This document shows positions 13,914-19,538 of a stretch of DNA of 19,538 bases, one piece after another. The position numbers and the translations under genes were made by a program. Every line of letters starts with the position of its first letter. The first letter of the stretch is position 1. The notes below the pieces were generated by a model. That model saw only the letters and a program-made list of their open reading frames with translations, had not been told where the DNA came from and ran no database searches. Origin of the DNA: JAFGHJ01 sp964523975 (GTDB lineage: Bacteria; Hydrothermota; UBA3072); the NCBI GenBank assembly GCA_964523975.1, contig CAZGBM010000041.1:1-19538 (forward strand). The letters are read 5' to 3'.

Positions 13914-16900
13914 ATGAATGTATCAAAAAGAATTTCTATACTGCTTTTACTTTTTTGTTTCTATTTATTTGGAAAAACGGACGGAACTACGGGAATCCCT
14001 CTTGGTGGTATCGGTACGGGAGCTGTGAAATATAATGCCGGAAGCGGAACGTTTGCCGCAAACTTCCGAACCCCGACAAGGAATGGCGATTACCAGGCAT
14101 TATCTCAAACACGATTCCAATTATTCACCCATAGAGGGGATTCAATATTAACGGATGATTTATTAACAGCTTGGCAGAATGGCGGAAGGGTGGATGACGA
14201 CGCAATTTTCCCCTTACACCGGGTAAATTTCGGCGAGTGGAATGATGTCTCTGTTGAGATGACTGCCTACATGCCTTATGACCCCGACTCCCTTTCAATG
14301 ATGTGCCACCCCTCAGCAATGTTCGAATTCACAGTCGAGAATTTAGAAAACGATTCGGTTACAGTTGCGCTTGCTTTTCAAATTAATACTCCTGTTGCAC
14401 CCGTAGCTATCCCGGATACAGGATTTGAGGCAAATGGCTCATCGCTGGAACTCTGCCTTATCGGCGACTTTCCTGATGGTACTGGTGATTTGAGTTACGG
14501 AAACAATAGCGGGTTTTTTACAGGCGGACTTTGTAACGACTCACTTTCAGGTACGACAAACCGCCTTGCTTTAAGAGTTTCCTTAGGTTCATATGACTCC
14601 CAGAAATTGCGTTTTGTTCTTTCATGGTATCAAGTAGACTCACTGGACCATTATCAATATACCAATACCTGGGATAACGCTAAAGATGTATCTGTTTCAG
14701 CACTCGGCAATTTTGACACTTTTAAGGATAAATCGGAAGAATTGGTAACCCGTATGCGGAGTTCCAATCTTCCGGAGTGGCTGGTTGACCAGACTCTTAA
14801 TTCGACAATAAACCTGGTCAACAACAGTGTGTATTTTCAGGATGGCCGTTATTGCCACACGGAAGGCATGTGGAGTCCTGAGGGGACTATGGACCAGATG
14901 TGGCATGCAAGGCAAATCTATACAATGATTAATCCCCAGCTTGCCTGGCAGGAACTACAATGGTGGGCTAGAACCCAGCATGTCACAAACTATACCGGTC
15001 AAATTCATCACGATTTCGGAACAGGTTTTAATTATGTAGGATGGGACGCTACGGAACATTCCGATTACCGGTCTATATATGAGTGGGTTGATTTGAATTG
15101 CGGCTTTATTATTTCCGTTTATGAAGCATTTATTGCTACTGCAGATATGGATAAGCTTTCCTATTTCTGGGATTACGTAAAAAATGCGGGGCAGCGCGTT
15201 CTTAATCAGGTCGATTCATACGGTAGCTCGACTTATCCGTATACGTTCGAAAGTTCATTTAGCAGCTATGATGCCGGCGGTAATTCACAGGCGTATAATA
15301 CGGGTCTATCCATCGCGGCATATCAGATTATGAGTTATTTAGCAGAAATTATGGGAGAAACTGATTTAGATAGCCTTTATCAGAATGCTTTTGATACCGC
15401 AGTAACGAATTTTGAAAGCAGATGGCTGGATAACGTTTATCCTGTGAGGAATTACTGTGAAAGCGTTCTCGGCGGTCCGTGGATTGCCAATTTCCTAAAG
15501 ATGGACCCCTTCTGGGAGAAACAAAAGTTAGATTATCTTTATATTACAATTTTAAATTATTATGACCCTCTGAGTCAAGGTATGGGACTGCCGGGTGGTT
15601 CCTATTCTGAATGGCAGCCGTATCTGGTCAGCCATCTGGGAGGATATTCCTTACAAACAAGCCGGCCTAATATATGGCTGGCGCTGCAGAGAGATATGTA
15701 CGAGCGGAACTATCTCAATAGAAATCTTGTATTTAATGAGGAACTCGGTATTCCCCGGGAAGTCTCTTCACCGACATGGATAGCCACAAGCCCACTCGGA
15801 ACGAATCAGTATATAAGTATACCTGTTCTATGGCGTAATTACTACAATATGGCAGGCTTTCATTATAACTCATATTCAGATGAATTATGGCTCGAACCGG
15901 CGCTCTTCGACTCGCTAAATCACGAGTTGCAGGACGCGCTCGTCATTACTCCCGATGGTTATGTTACCGTGAATTACACTACCTATGGTGATTTTTATCA
16001 GAATCAGCTAATTGTTTTCGAGCCTGACCAATCGATGGATGTTTCGGCTATTTATGTGTGGGATTTATATAGTGATTCACTGAATTCGATAGATACGGTA
16101 CTGGTAAATGGAGTCGAAACGGACTACCAGCGCACGGGAAACGGAGACCAATCTCATCTGAAGCTCGACTGGGCAGGAACAATAACCCCCGGTGGAATTA
16201 CTATTCGGATTGTGGGAGATGCCAAGCCCGGTATGAGTGTTCCCGAACCGCCTGAAAATTTACAGGGGAACGCCTTAAATTCGAGCCAAATTCTTTTATC
16301 GTGGAGTGCTGTAGGTGGAGATATACTCGGATATTATGTAGAAATCGATATAGATGGAGTTTTTCGAACAGTTGGGACAACAAGCGATACATTTTATTTG
16401 GAAACCGGTCTGTTAAAAAACACAGCTTATTCCTATCGGGTTCGCTCATATAATGAACAACATATTTCCGAGCCCAGTACCGAAATCGTTGTTACAACAA
16501 GCGATGGTGGAAATGGCGAAGTAATTCATGCCCTGAATGCCGGAGGCGACACCTATTTATCTCCATCAAGCGGTATCGAGTATATAGATGATGACTCTAC
16601 GGGATGGCTTTCCGGAGGCTCTACCTATTCTGCAGCAAATGCCATCGGCAATACCGAAGACGATGAACTTTACCAGAGTGAACGTTACGATGATTTCAGC
16701 TATGCCATTTCTCTGGAAAACGGCTCTTATGATTTAGTGTTTAAATTTGCCGAAATATATTGGGATAATCCCGGTGCTCGTATATTCGATGTTGAAATAG
16801 AAGGGGAACGCGTTATTCGGAATTTAGACCTCATTTTCCGTACCGACAAATACACAGCTTATGATGTTATCATGCCTTTAGAATTAACTGACGGCGAACT

Positions 16901-17267
16901 GAATATCGATTTTATCACCGTAACCAATAATGCAAAATTAAGCGCTCTAGAAATTCGCCTCCCGGGAGCAGGAGTGGATGAACCCAACCTCACTAAAATT
17001 CCCAAAGACTATTTCCTCGGTCAGAACTATCCGAACCCGCTCAACACTATTACACATATTCGTTATGGGTTAAAAGAAGCGGCTCATGTTCGAATAAATC
17101 TATATAATATATCAGGGCAAAAAGTTGCCGTTCTTGCTGACCAGCAGAAAGAAGCCGGCTATTATTCAGTTGATTTCAATGCAAATAATCTTGCAGGCGG
17201 AATTTATTTCTATAAAATCGAAGCAAACGATTTCTCACAAACAAAGAAAATGATTTTAGTTAAATAG
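13914..17267 (+). CDS. Secreted GH116/GBA2-like glycosidase with FnIII, malectin-like and sorting domains
   Basis: A 1117-residue secreted multidomain protein. Residues 1-23 form a signal peptide (KR, then ILLLLFCFYLFG). IPLGGIGTGAV at about 28-38 is the entry motif of the GH116 (non-lysosomal glucosylceramidase, DUF608) N-domain. The (alpha/alpha)6-like catalytic part spans about 290-640 (EGMWSPEGTMDQMWHARQ; SYDAGGNSQAYNTGLSIAAY; ESVLGGPWIANFLKM). A fibronectin III domain lies at about 774-865, a malectin-like carbohydrate-binding domain at about 870-1020, and a C-terminal Por/FlgD-like sorting domain at about 1030-1117 (FLGQNYPNPLN ... AGGIYFYKIE ... KKMILVK). It probably removes beta-linked sugars outside the cell. 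The stretch aligned with the usual acid/base Asp seems to read Glu (ESVLGGPW), so the exact specificity is uncertain. Leaderless start. Confidence 0.8.
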   Translation: MNVSKRISILLLLFCFYLFGKTDGTTGIPLGGIGTGAVKYNAGSGTFAANFRTPTRNGDYQALSQTRFQLFTHRGDSILTDDLLTAWQNGGRVDDDAIFPLHRVNFGEWNDVSVEMTAYMPYDPDSLSMMCHPSAMFEFTVENLENDSVTVALAFQINTPVAPVAIPDTGFEANGSSLELCLIGDFPDGTGDLSYGNNSGFFTGGLCNDSLSGTTNRLALRVSLGSYDSQKLRFVLSWYQVDSLDHYQYTNTWDNAKDVSVSALGNFDTFKDKSEELVTRMRSSNLPEWLVDQTLNSTINLVNNSVYFQDGRYCHTEGMWSPEGTMDQMWHARQIYTMINPQLAWQELQWWARTQHVTNYTGQIHHDFGTGFNYVGWDATEHSDYRSIYEWVDLNCGFIISVYEAFIATADMDKLSYFWDYVKNAGQRVLNQVDSYGSSTYPYTFESSFSSYDAGGNSQAYNTGLSIAAYQIMSYLAEIMGETDLDSLYQNAFDTAVTNFESRWLDNVYPVRNYCESVLGGPWIANFLKMDPFWEKQKLDYLYITILNYYDPLSQGMGLPGGSYSEWQPYLVSHLGGYSLQTSRPNIWLALQRDMYERNYLNRNLVFNEELGIPREVSSPTWIATSPLGTNQYISIPVLWRNYYNMAGFHYNSYSDELWLEPALFDSLNHELQDALVITPDGYVTVNYTTYGDFYQNQLIVFEPDQSMDVSAIYVWDLYSDSLNSIDTVLVNGVETDYQRTGNGDQSHLKLDWAGTITPGGITIRIVGDAKPGMSVPEPPENLQGNALNSSQILLSWSAVGGDILGYYVEIDIDGVFRTVGTTSDTFYLETGLLKNTAYSYRVRSYNEQHISEPSTEIVVTTSDGGNGEVIHALNAGGDTYLSPSSGIEYIDDDSTGWLSGGSTYSAANAIGNTEDDELYQSERYDDFSYAISLENGSYDLVFKFAEIYWDNPGARIFDVEIEGERVIRNLDLIFRTDKYTAYDVIMPLELTDGELNIDFITVTNNAKLSALEIRLPGAGVDEPNLTKIPKDYFLGQNYPNPLNTITHIRYGLKEAAHVRINLYNISGQKVAVLADQQKEAGYYSVDFNANNLAGGIYFYKIEANDFSQTKKMILVK

Positions 17268-17312
17268 TATCAGATGATACTAAACTTATCCCAAAAGAGC
17301 ACAAAGTTTTTA

Positions 17313-17380
17313 ACAACAAATCACACGAATAGCACGAATAAAAAAATTGGTTTTGTTTTACTAAATCCCAACCCCCAAAA
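17313..17380 (+). repeat. 9-bp repeat ACAACAAAT/CACACGAAT/AGCACGAAT with T-rich/CCCAACCCC linker
   Basis: Three 9-mers (17313-17339) are followed by AAAAAAATTGGTTTTGTTTTACTAAATCCCAACCCCC-like linker sequence (written here in composition only: A-run, T-rich tract, then ACTAAATCCCAACCC). The layout copies the repeat-plus-linker units at 11887-12176 with a different core unit. Confidence 0.65.
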
Positions 17381-17387
17381 ATGACTC

Positions 17388-17433
17388 GGTGCGAAGCACC
17401 ACCTCTTGACATTTAATCTTTTTTTTGTACGGT
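17388..17433 (+). promoter_or_regulatory. GCG-hairpin/TTGAC promoter module 4 (FosA-like gene)
   Basis: A perfect hairpin GGTGC-GAA-GCACC (17388-17400) is followed by ACCTC and TTGACA (17406-17411), a consensus -35. The -10 is unclear: TACGGT (17428-17433, 16-bp spacer) is the best-placed candidate. TATAAA at 17436 would need a 24-bp spacer. The start codon is 58 bases from the -35, so this gene may have a leader of about 24 bases. Confidence 0.5.
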
Positions 17434-17463
17434 TTTATAAATACTGTTGAAATTGGGATTTAA

Positions 17464-17874
17464 ATGATAAATGGAATAAATCACGTTACTTTATCAGTAA
17501 AAAACATAGACGAATCTTTCAAATTTTACAAAGATATTCTTGGTTTAAAACCAATTATGAAATCTGAAATAAGCGTGTATTTTAAAGCCGGAACTATCTG
17601 GATGGCACTCGTAAAAGAGGAGACCAAGATAAGTGGAAGCGATTACAGCCATATAGCTTTTAACATTGACTCTAAAGATTTTAATAACTTAAAAAATAAA
17701 ATAAAGAATTATGGCGCAAAAGAATGGCAGAAAAACAAAACGGAAGGAGATTCGCTTTATTTCCTTGACCCAAGCGGCAATAAATTAGAGATACATTCAA
17801 CGTCGTTAGATAATAGAATTAAACACGGAAAAAAACATTGGGGAAAGGATGTTGAATGGTTTATAGAGGTTTGA
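17464..17874 (+). CDS. FosA-like VOC metalloenzyme (thiol transferase / fosfomycin-resistance family)
   Basis: A 136-residue vicinal-oxygen-chelate protein that aligns by eye along its full length with FosA. The metal ligands fall at H7 (NHVTL), H63 (DYSHIAF) and E109 (NKLEIH), equivalent to H7/H64/E110. Other FosA active-site positions are retained: T9, Y99 and R118 (LDNR). S94 is replaced by T93 and K90 by Q89, with a Lys beside it. EGDSLYFLDP is almost the FosA motif. The family adds a thiol (glutathione, or bacillithiol in FosB) to the epoxide of fosfomycin using Mn2+; resistance is possible but not shown. The start gives the expected N-terminus MINGINHVTLSV; the upstream GGGAT is at best a weak ribosome site. 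It stands alone between two promoter modules. Confidence 0.88.
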   Translation: MINGINHVTLSVKNIDESFKFYKDILGLKPIMKSEISVYFKAGTIWMALVKEETKISGSDYSHIAFNIDSKDFNNLKNKIKNYGAKEWQKNKTEGDSLYFLDPSGNKLEIHSTSLDNRIKHGKKHWGKDVEWFIEV

Positions 17875-17900
17875 AACATCTCCGTCATAGGTCGATTGTT

Positions 17901-17948
17901 TTTACCATTTAACCATTTTTCAATTTAACCATTATACTAATTTAATGT
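17901..17948 (+). repeat. 8-bp periodic TTWACCAT/TACTAA repeat, six units
   Basis: In 8-bp steps: TTTACCAT, TTAACCAT, TTTTCAAT, TTAACCAT, TATACTAA, TTTAATGT. It is more degenerate than the copies at 12250 and 13828, but again lies directly before a GCACC-TTGAC module. Confidence 0.7.
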
Positions 17949-17950
17949 AT

Positions 17951-17993
17951 GTGGCGCACCGTCCCTTGACTTATCGAATACGTACATTAAATT
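17951..17993 (+). promoter_or_regulatory. GCG/TTGAC promoter module 5
   Basis: GTGGCGCACCGTCCC is followed by TTGACT (17966-17971), a 16-bp spacer and TAAATT (17988-17993). An ATG begins at 18000, seven bases after the -10. It could drive a tiny leaderless ORF, or act as an upstream promoter for the XRE operon. Confidence 0.5.
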
Positions 17994-17999
17994 AACACT

Positions 18000-18104
18000 A
18001 TGAATATCGTAATAAAATCAACTTATTTAGGGAAAAGAAATTTGTCGTTTTTGGAGAAAAATTGTCAAATTTTGAGATTTGCCTTTAAAAGCCTATACGT
18101 TTAA
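18000..18104 (+). CDS. Possible leaderless small ORF, 34 aa
   Basis: ATG at 18000 opens a 34-codon frame (N-terminus MNIVIKSTYLGKR, C-terminus FKSLYV, ending TAA). It is basic, with no recognisable domain, signal or membrane segment. The only support is position: its ATG falls where transcription from promoter module 5 should start, the same geometry as the acetyltransferase and glycosidase genes. Its stop codon overlaps the first XRE operator. It may instead be a degraded gene start or chance. I do not recognise it. Confidence 0.25.
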   Translation: MNIVIKSTYLGKRNLSFLEKNCQILRFAFKSLYV

Positions 18105-18117
18105 CTAATTAGTTATA
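18102..18117 (+). promoter_or_regulatory. Distal operator, TAACTAA-TTA-GTTATA
   Basis: Contains a perfect 14-bp palindrome TAACTAATTAGTTA (18102-18115). It matches the proximal site at 18166-18181 in 13 of 16 positions; only the central three bases differ. Centre-to-centre distance is 64 bp, near six helical turns. Confidence 0.6.
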
Positions 18118-18154
18118 TTTTTACCTATATTTAATTAAACTTAAGGTTTGAGCC

Positions 18155-18183
18155 TTGACTTTTTATAACTAAATCGTTATAAT
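18155..18183 (+). promoter_or_regulatory. Strong promoter of the XRE/ImmA operon
   Basis: TTGACT (18155-18160), a 17-bp spacer and TATAAT (18178-18183) form a near-consensus sigma-70 promoter; a second TATAAT overlaps at 18183-18188. The spacer holds the proximal operator, so repressor binding would block RNA polymerase. Confidence 0.8.
18166..18181 (+). promoter_or_regulatory. Proximal operator, TAACTAA-ATC-GTTATA
   Basis: Part of the inverted repeat TTATAAC-TAAATC-GTTATAA (18163-18182, 7-bp perfect arms), located between the -35 and -10 boxes and overlapping the -10. With the distal copy it is probably the autorepression site of the XRE protein encoded just downstream; the binding partner is inferred. 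Confidence 0.65.
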
Positions 18184-18207
18184 ATAATAGAATAAAAGGG
18201 GGTGATT

Positions 18208-18555
18208 ATGGAGGAAAGATTTAGAAGAATAATAGCCAAGAATATTAAGGAGTGTAGAGAAGAAAGTAAATTCAAGCAGCAACAAATAGCCGAATATCTC
18301 GGAGTGAAGCAAGAGCAAGTAAGTTATATAGAAAGCGGTGAAAGACCTATAGACGTAGTAAATTTGAAAAAACTGGCGGATTTATATGACATTCCTATGA
18401 AAGAATTTTTAGAGGAAGAAATTTCAAGTAAACAACTCAAGCAGTACGCGTTCAGAAACAAACGTGAAGACGCCAATGTTTTATCGGCTATGGCTTTCCT
18501 GAATGAATTTTCAAACAATATAATTCACCTTGAGAAACTTCTTAATGAAAGCTGA
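18208..18555 (+). CDS. XRE-family helix-turn-helix regulator
   Basis: A 115-residue DNA-binding protein. The HTH_3 fold covers about residues 6-64: KNIKECREESKFKQQQIAEYLGVKQEQVSYIESGER is the helix-turn-helix with the usual Q-x-x-S-x-x-E-x-G ending, followed by KKLADLYDIPMKEFL. The tail (70-115) is helical and probably mediates dimerisation or partner binding. I place the start at ATG 18208, because GGGGG at 18198-18202 is an ideal Shine-Dalgarno sequence five bases before it; an in-frame GTG at 18202 lies inside that site. The gene overlaps the ImmA/IrrE gene by 11 bp. It is likely to repress its own operon through the two operators upstream and to be controlled by the neighbouring peptidase, as in ImmR-ImmA pairs. 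Confidence 0.9.
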   Translation: MEERFRRIIAKNIKECREESKFKQQQIAEYLGVKQEQVSYIESGERPIDVVNLKKLADLYDIPMKEFLEEEISSKQLKQYAFRNKREDANVLSAMAFLNEFSNNIIHLEKLLNES

Positions 18556-19300
18556 AGCAAAATATGCCAATGAGCTTAGAAGAAAATTAGGTATTCCTTT
18601 AAATCAGCCTGTAGATCTGGATAACGTATGCAACTTAGAGAAAATCCATCTAATCTATAAGCCCTTTGGTAGCGCTTCTTTCTCAGGCATTTCACTGAAA
18701 AAGAACGGAGAGAAATTTCTACTCGTTAATAGCTCAAAAGCAAAAGGCCATCAAAATTTTACAATCGCTCATGAGTTATATCACCTCCTTTACGACAATA
18801 CATATGATAGATATATTTGTTATACCGGGCAGTTTGAACATGATAAAAAAGATATTGAAAGAAAGGCGGAAATATTCGCTATAAATTTTTTGCTTCCCGA
18901 CGAAGGAGTTTTCCATTATTTAAAAGAAAGTAAAGATGGTATAAAAAATCCGCCTTTAGAAAGAATCGCCTTTTTAGAATTTATCTTTAAAGTAAGTCAT
19001 CAAGCTACATTAATAAAGCTCCTTGAAATGAAAATTATAACCAAAAAATATAGGGAAGAGATTACCGGAGGTATAACAAAAGCTGCTTTGGAATATGGTT
19101 TTGATAAAGAACTTTATGAAGCAACAAATAAAACTTTAGTTGTATCTCCCTATATTTCCTATGTCAAAGAGGCCTCTGAGAAAAATTTAATCTCCGAAGG
19201 TAAGATGAGAGAGTTATTAAGAAAAATAGAACTTGATTTGGATGAAATTTCCAATGATGACAACGAACAAAACGAGGTTAATGAATTAGGTGAAATATGA
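18545..19300 (+). CDS. ImmA/IrrE-family metallo-endopeptidase
   Basis: A 251-residue zinc peptidase of the COG2856 type. The active site is visible as FTIAHELYHLLYD, the HExxH ligands being H76, E77 and H80. The family's third ligand lies in ERKAEIFAINFLLPDE (E108). Family members cleave a partner XRE repressor, as ImmA does to ImmR and IrrE/PprI to DdrO, so the adjacent XRE protein is the obvious candidate substrate. The C-terminal 100 residues are helical, ending in an acidic NDDNEQNEVNE tail. I prefer ATG 18545 (MKAEAKYANELRRKLG) to the in-frame TTG at 18530, because it gives the usual compact N-terminus and a short 11-bp overlap with the regulator; the ribosome site is weak either way. 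It overlaps the downstream frame by 11 bp. Confidence 0.9.
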   Translation: MKAEAKYANELRRKLGIPLNQPVDLDNVCNLEKIHLIYKPFGSASFSGISLKKNGEKFLLVNSSKAKGHQNFTIAHELYHLLYDNTYDRYICYTGQFEHDKKDIERKAEIFAINFLLPDEGVFHYLKESKDGIKNPPLERIAFLEFIFKVSHQATLIKLLEMKIITKKYREEITGGITKAALEYGFDKELYEATNKTLVVSPYISYVKEASEKNLISEGKMRELLRKIELDLDEISNDDNEQNEVNELGEI

Positions 19301-19538
19301 AATAGAACTTGTCGTCGACACCGACTTTATTTCAAATTTTGGCTGGGTTGACCGAATAGATATAGTTGTCGACCAATATGCTCCTAATATTATTTTAACA
19401 AATGTTGTAGAAAACGAACTAAAAAATCCAAAGATAGCACACATTTACAATAGGTTGAAGATATTTATCGATAATGGCAATATTCGACCATATACAATAA
19501 TTGCTTCTTCAGAAGTAGGTCGAGAGTTTGCTTCGTTA
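19290..19538 (+). CDS. PIN-like protein, 3' end beyond the window
   Basis: An open frame of 83 codons running off the window edge. It begins with GTG (a TAG lies just upstream in frame) overlapping the end of the peptidase gene by 11 bp. The N-terminus KYEIELVVDTDFISNFGW is a beta-strand ending in D-x-D-F-I-S. It is followed by a helical part and ILTNVVENELKN, the pattern of a PIN-like nuclease fold, with an acidic residue after strand 1 and a P/T-x-V-x-x-E-L-like motif after strand 2. XRE plus ImmA/IrrE plus a small PIN-like protein is a recurrent toxin-antitoxin-like arrangement (DUF4411-type partners are one known example). Nuclease activity is inference; the catalytic C-terminal half is not visible. 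Confidence 0.6.
   Translation, partial: MKYEIELVVDTDFISNFGWVDRIDIVVDQYAPNIILTNVVENELKNPKIAHIYNRLKIFIDNGNIRPYTIIASSEVGREFASL

Noticed and set aside
17266..17281. Terminator hairpin AGTATCA-GA-TGATACT after the glycosidase
   Set aside because: The loop is only two bases, the stem is AT-rich and no T-run follows, so it is not convincing.
12250..17950. Integron attC sites between the accessory genes
   Set aside because: I looked for paired RYYYAAC/GTTRRRY core sites with folding arms; only isolated AT-rich matches such as ATTTAAC occur, with no matching partner, and no integrase is present.
18202..18207. GTG start for the XRE gene
   Set aside because: The GTG lies inside the GGGGGTG ribosome-binding site; ATG 18208 has ideal spacing to it.
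17875..18207. Riboswitch or structured RNA leader upstream of XRE
   Set aside because: The region is explained by 8-bp repeats, a promoter module, a small ORF and operators; no multi-helix fold was seen by eye.

Overview
The window looks like a scaffold piece from an uncultured, moderately AT-rich Gram-negative bacterium, probably of the FCB / WOR-3-like candidate-phylum kind. The evidence is an OmpA-type outer-membrane protein, a lipoprotein-type signal, a secreted glycosidase ending in a Por/type IX-like sorting domain (LGQNYPNP ... GGIYFYKI ... KKMILVK), a GatCAB transamidosome, and an exactly 100-base N run that marks an assembly gap. Phylum placement is inference; no rRNA is present.

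Left part (1-11873, all minus strand): a tightly packed housekeeping block. Read in its own direction it holds a glutamate formiminotransferase broken by the N gap, a formiminotetrahydrofolate cyclodeaminase overlapping it by 4 bp, tRNA-Lys(UUU) with its own promoter, a stand-alone cyclic-nucleotide-binding protein, an OmpA-family protein, a UvrD/PcrA helicase, gatC, gatA, gatB and uvrA. From the cyclic-nucleotide gene to uvrA there is no visible terminator; most junctions overlap or abut, and the longest spacer is 34 bp, just before the helicase. This looks like one long transcription unit combining envelope, amidotransferase and nucleotide-excision-repair functions.

Middle (11874-12344): about 470 bp without a gene, at the divergent border of the two blocks. 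It is filled with a stack of different short-period (8-10 bp) imperfect repeat families, most of them triplicated, joined by T-rich and ACTCACTAACCC-like linkers.

Right part (12345-17874, all plus strand): an accessory block with an alpha/beta-hydrolase lipoprotein, a RimJ/RimL-type acetyltransferase, a 1117-residue GH116/GBA2-like glycosidase with fibronectin III, malectin-like and sorting domains, and a FosA-like metalloenzyme. Each gene, and also a doubtful 34-codon ORF, is preceded by the same compact module: a GGTGCGAAGCACC-like hairpin or half-site, then CNCCCCTTGACTT, whose TTGAC is positioned as a -35 box. The -10 box mostly lies so close to the start codon that the mRNAs should be leaderless. 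The repeated promoter-bearing module is the most novel-looking feature.

Far right (18102-19538): an XRE regulator, an ImmA/IrrE metallopeptidase and a PIN-like protein cut by the window edge, overlapping by 11 bp each. The promoter carries two copies of a TAACTAA-N3-GTTATA operator 64 bp apart. This resembles a toxin-antitoxin/defence or stress-response module.
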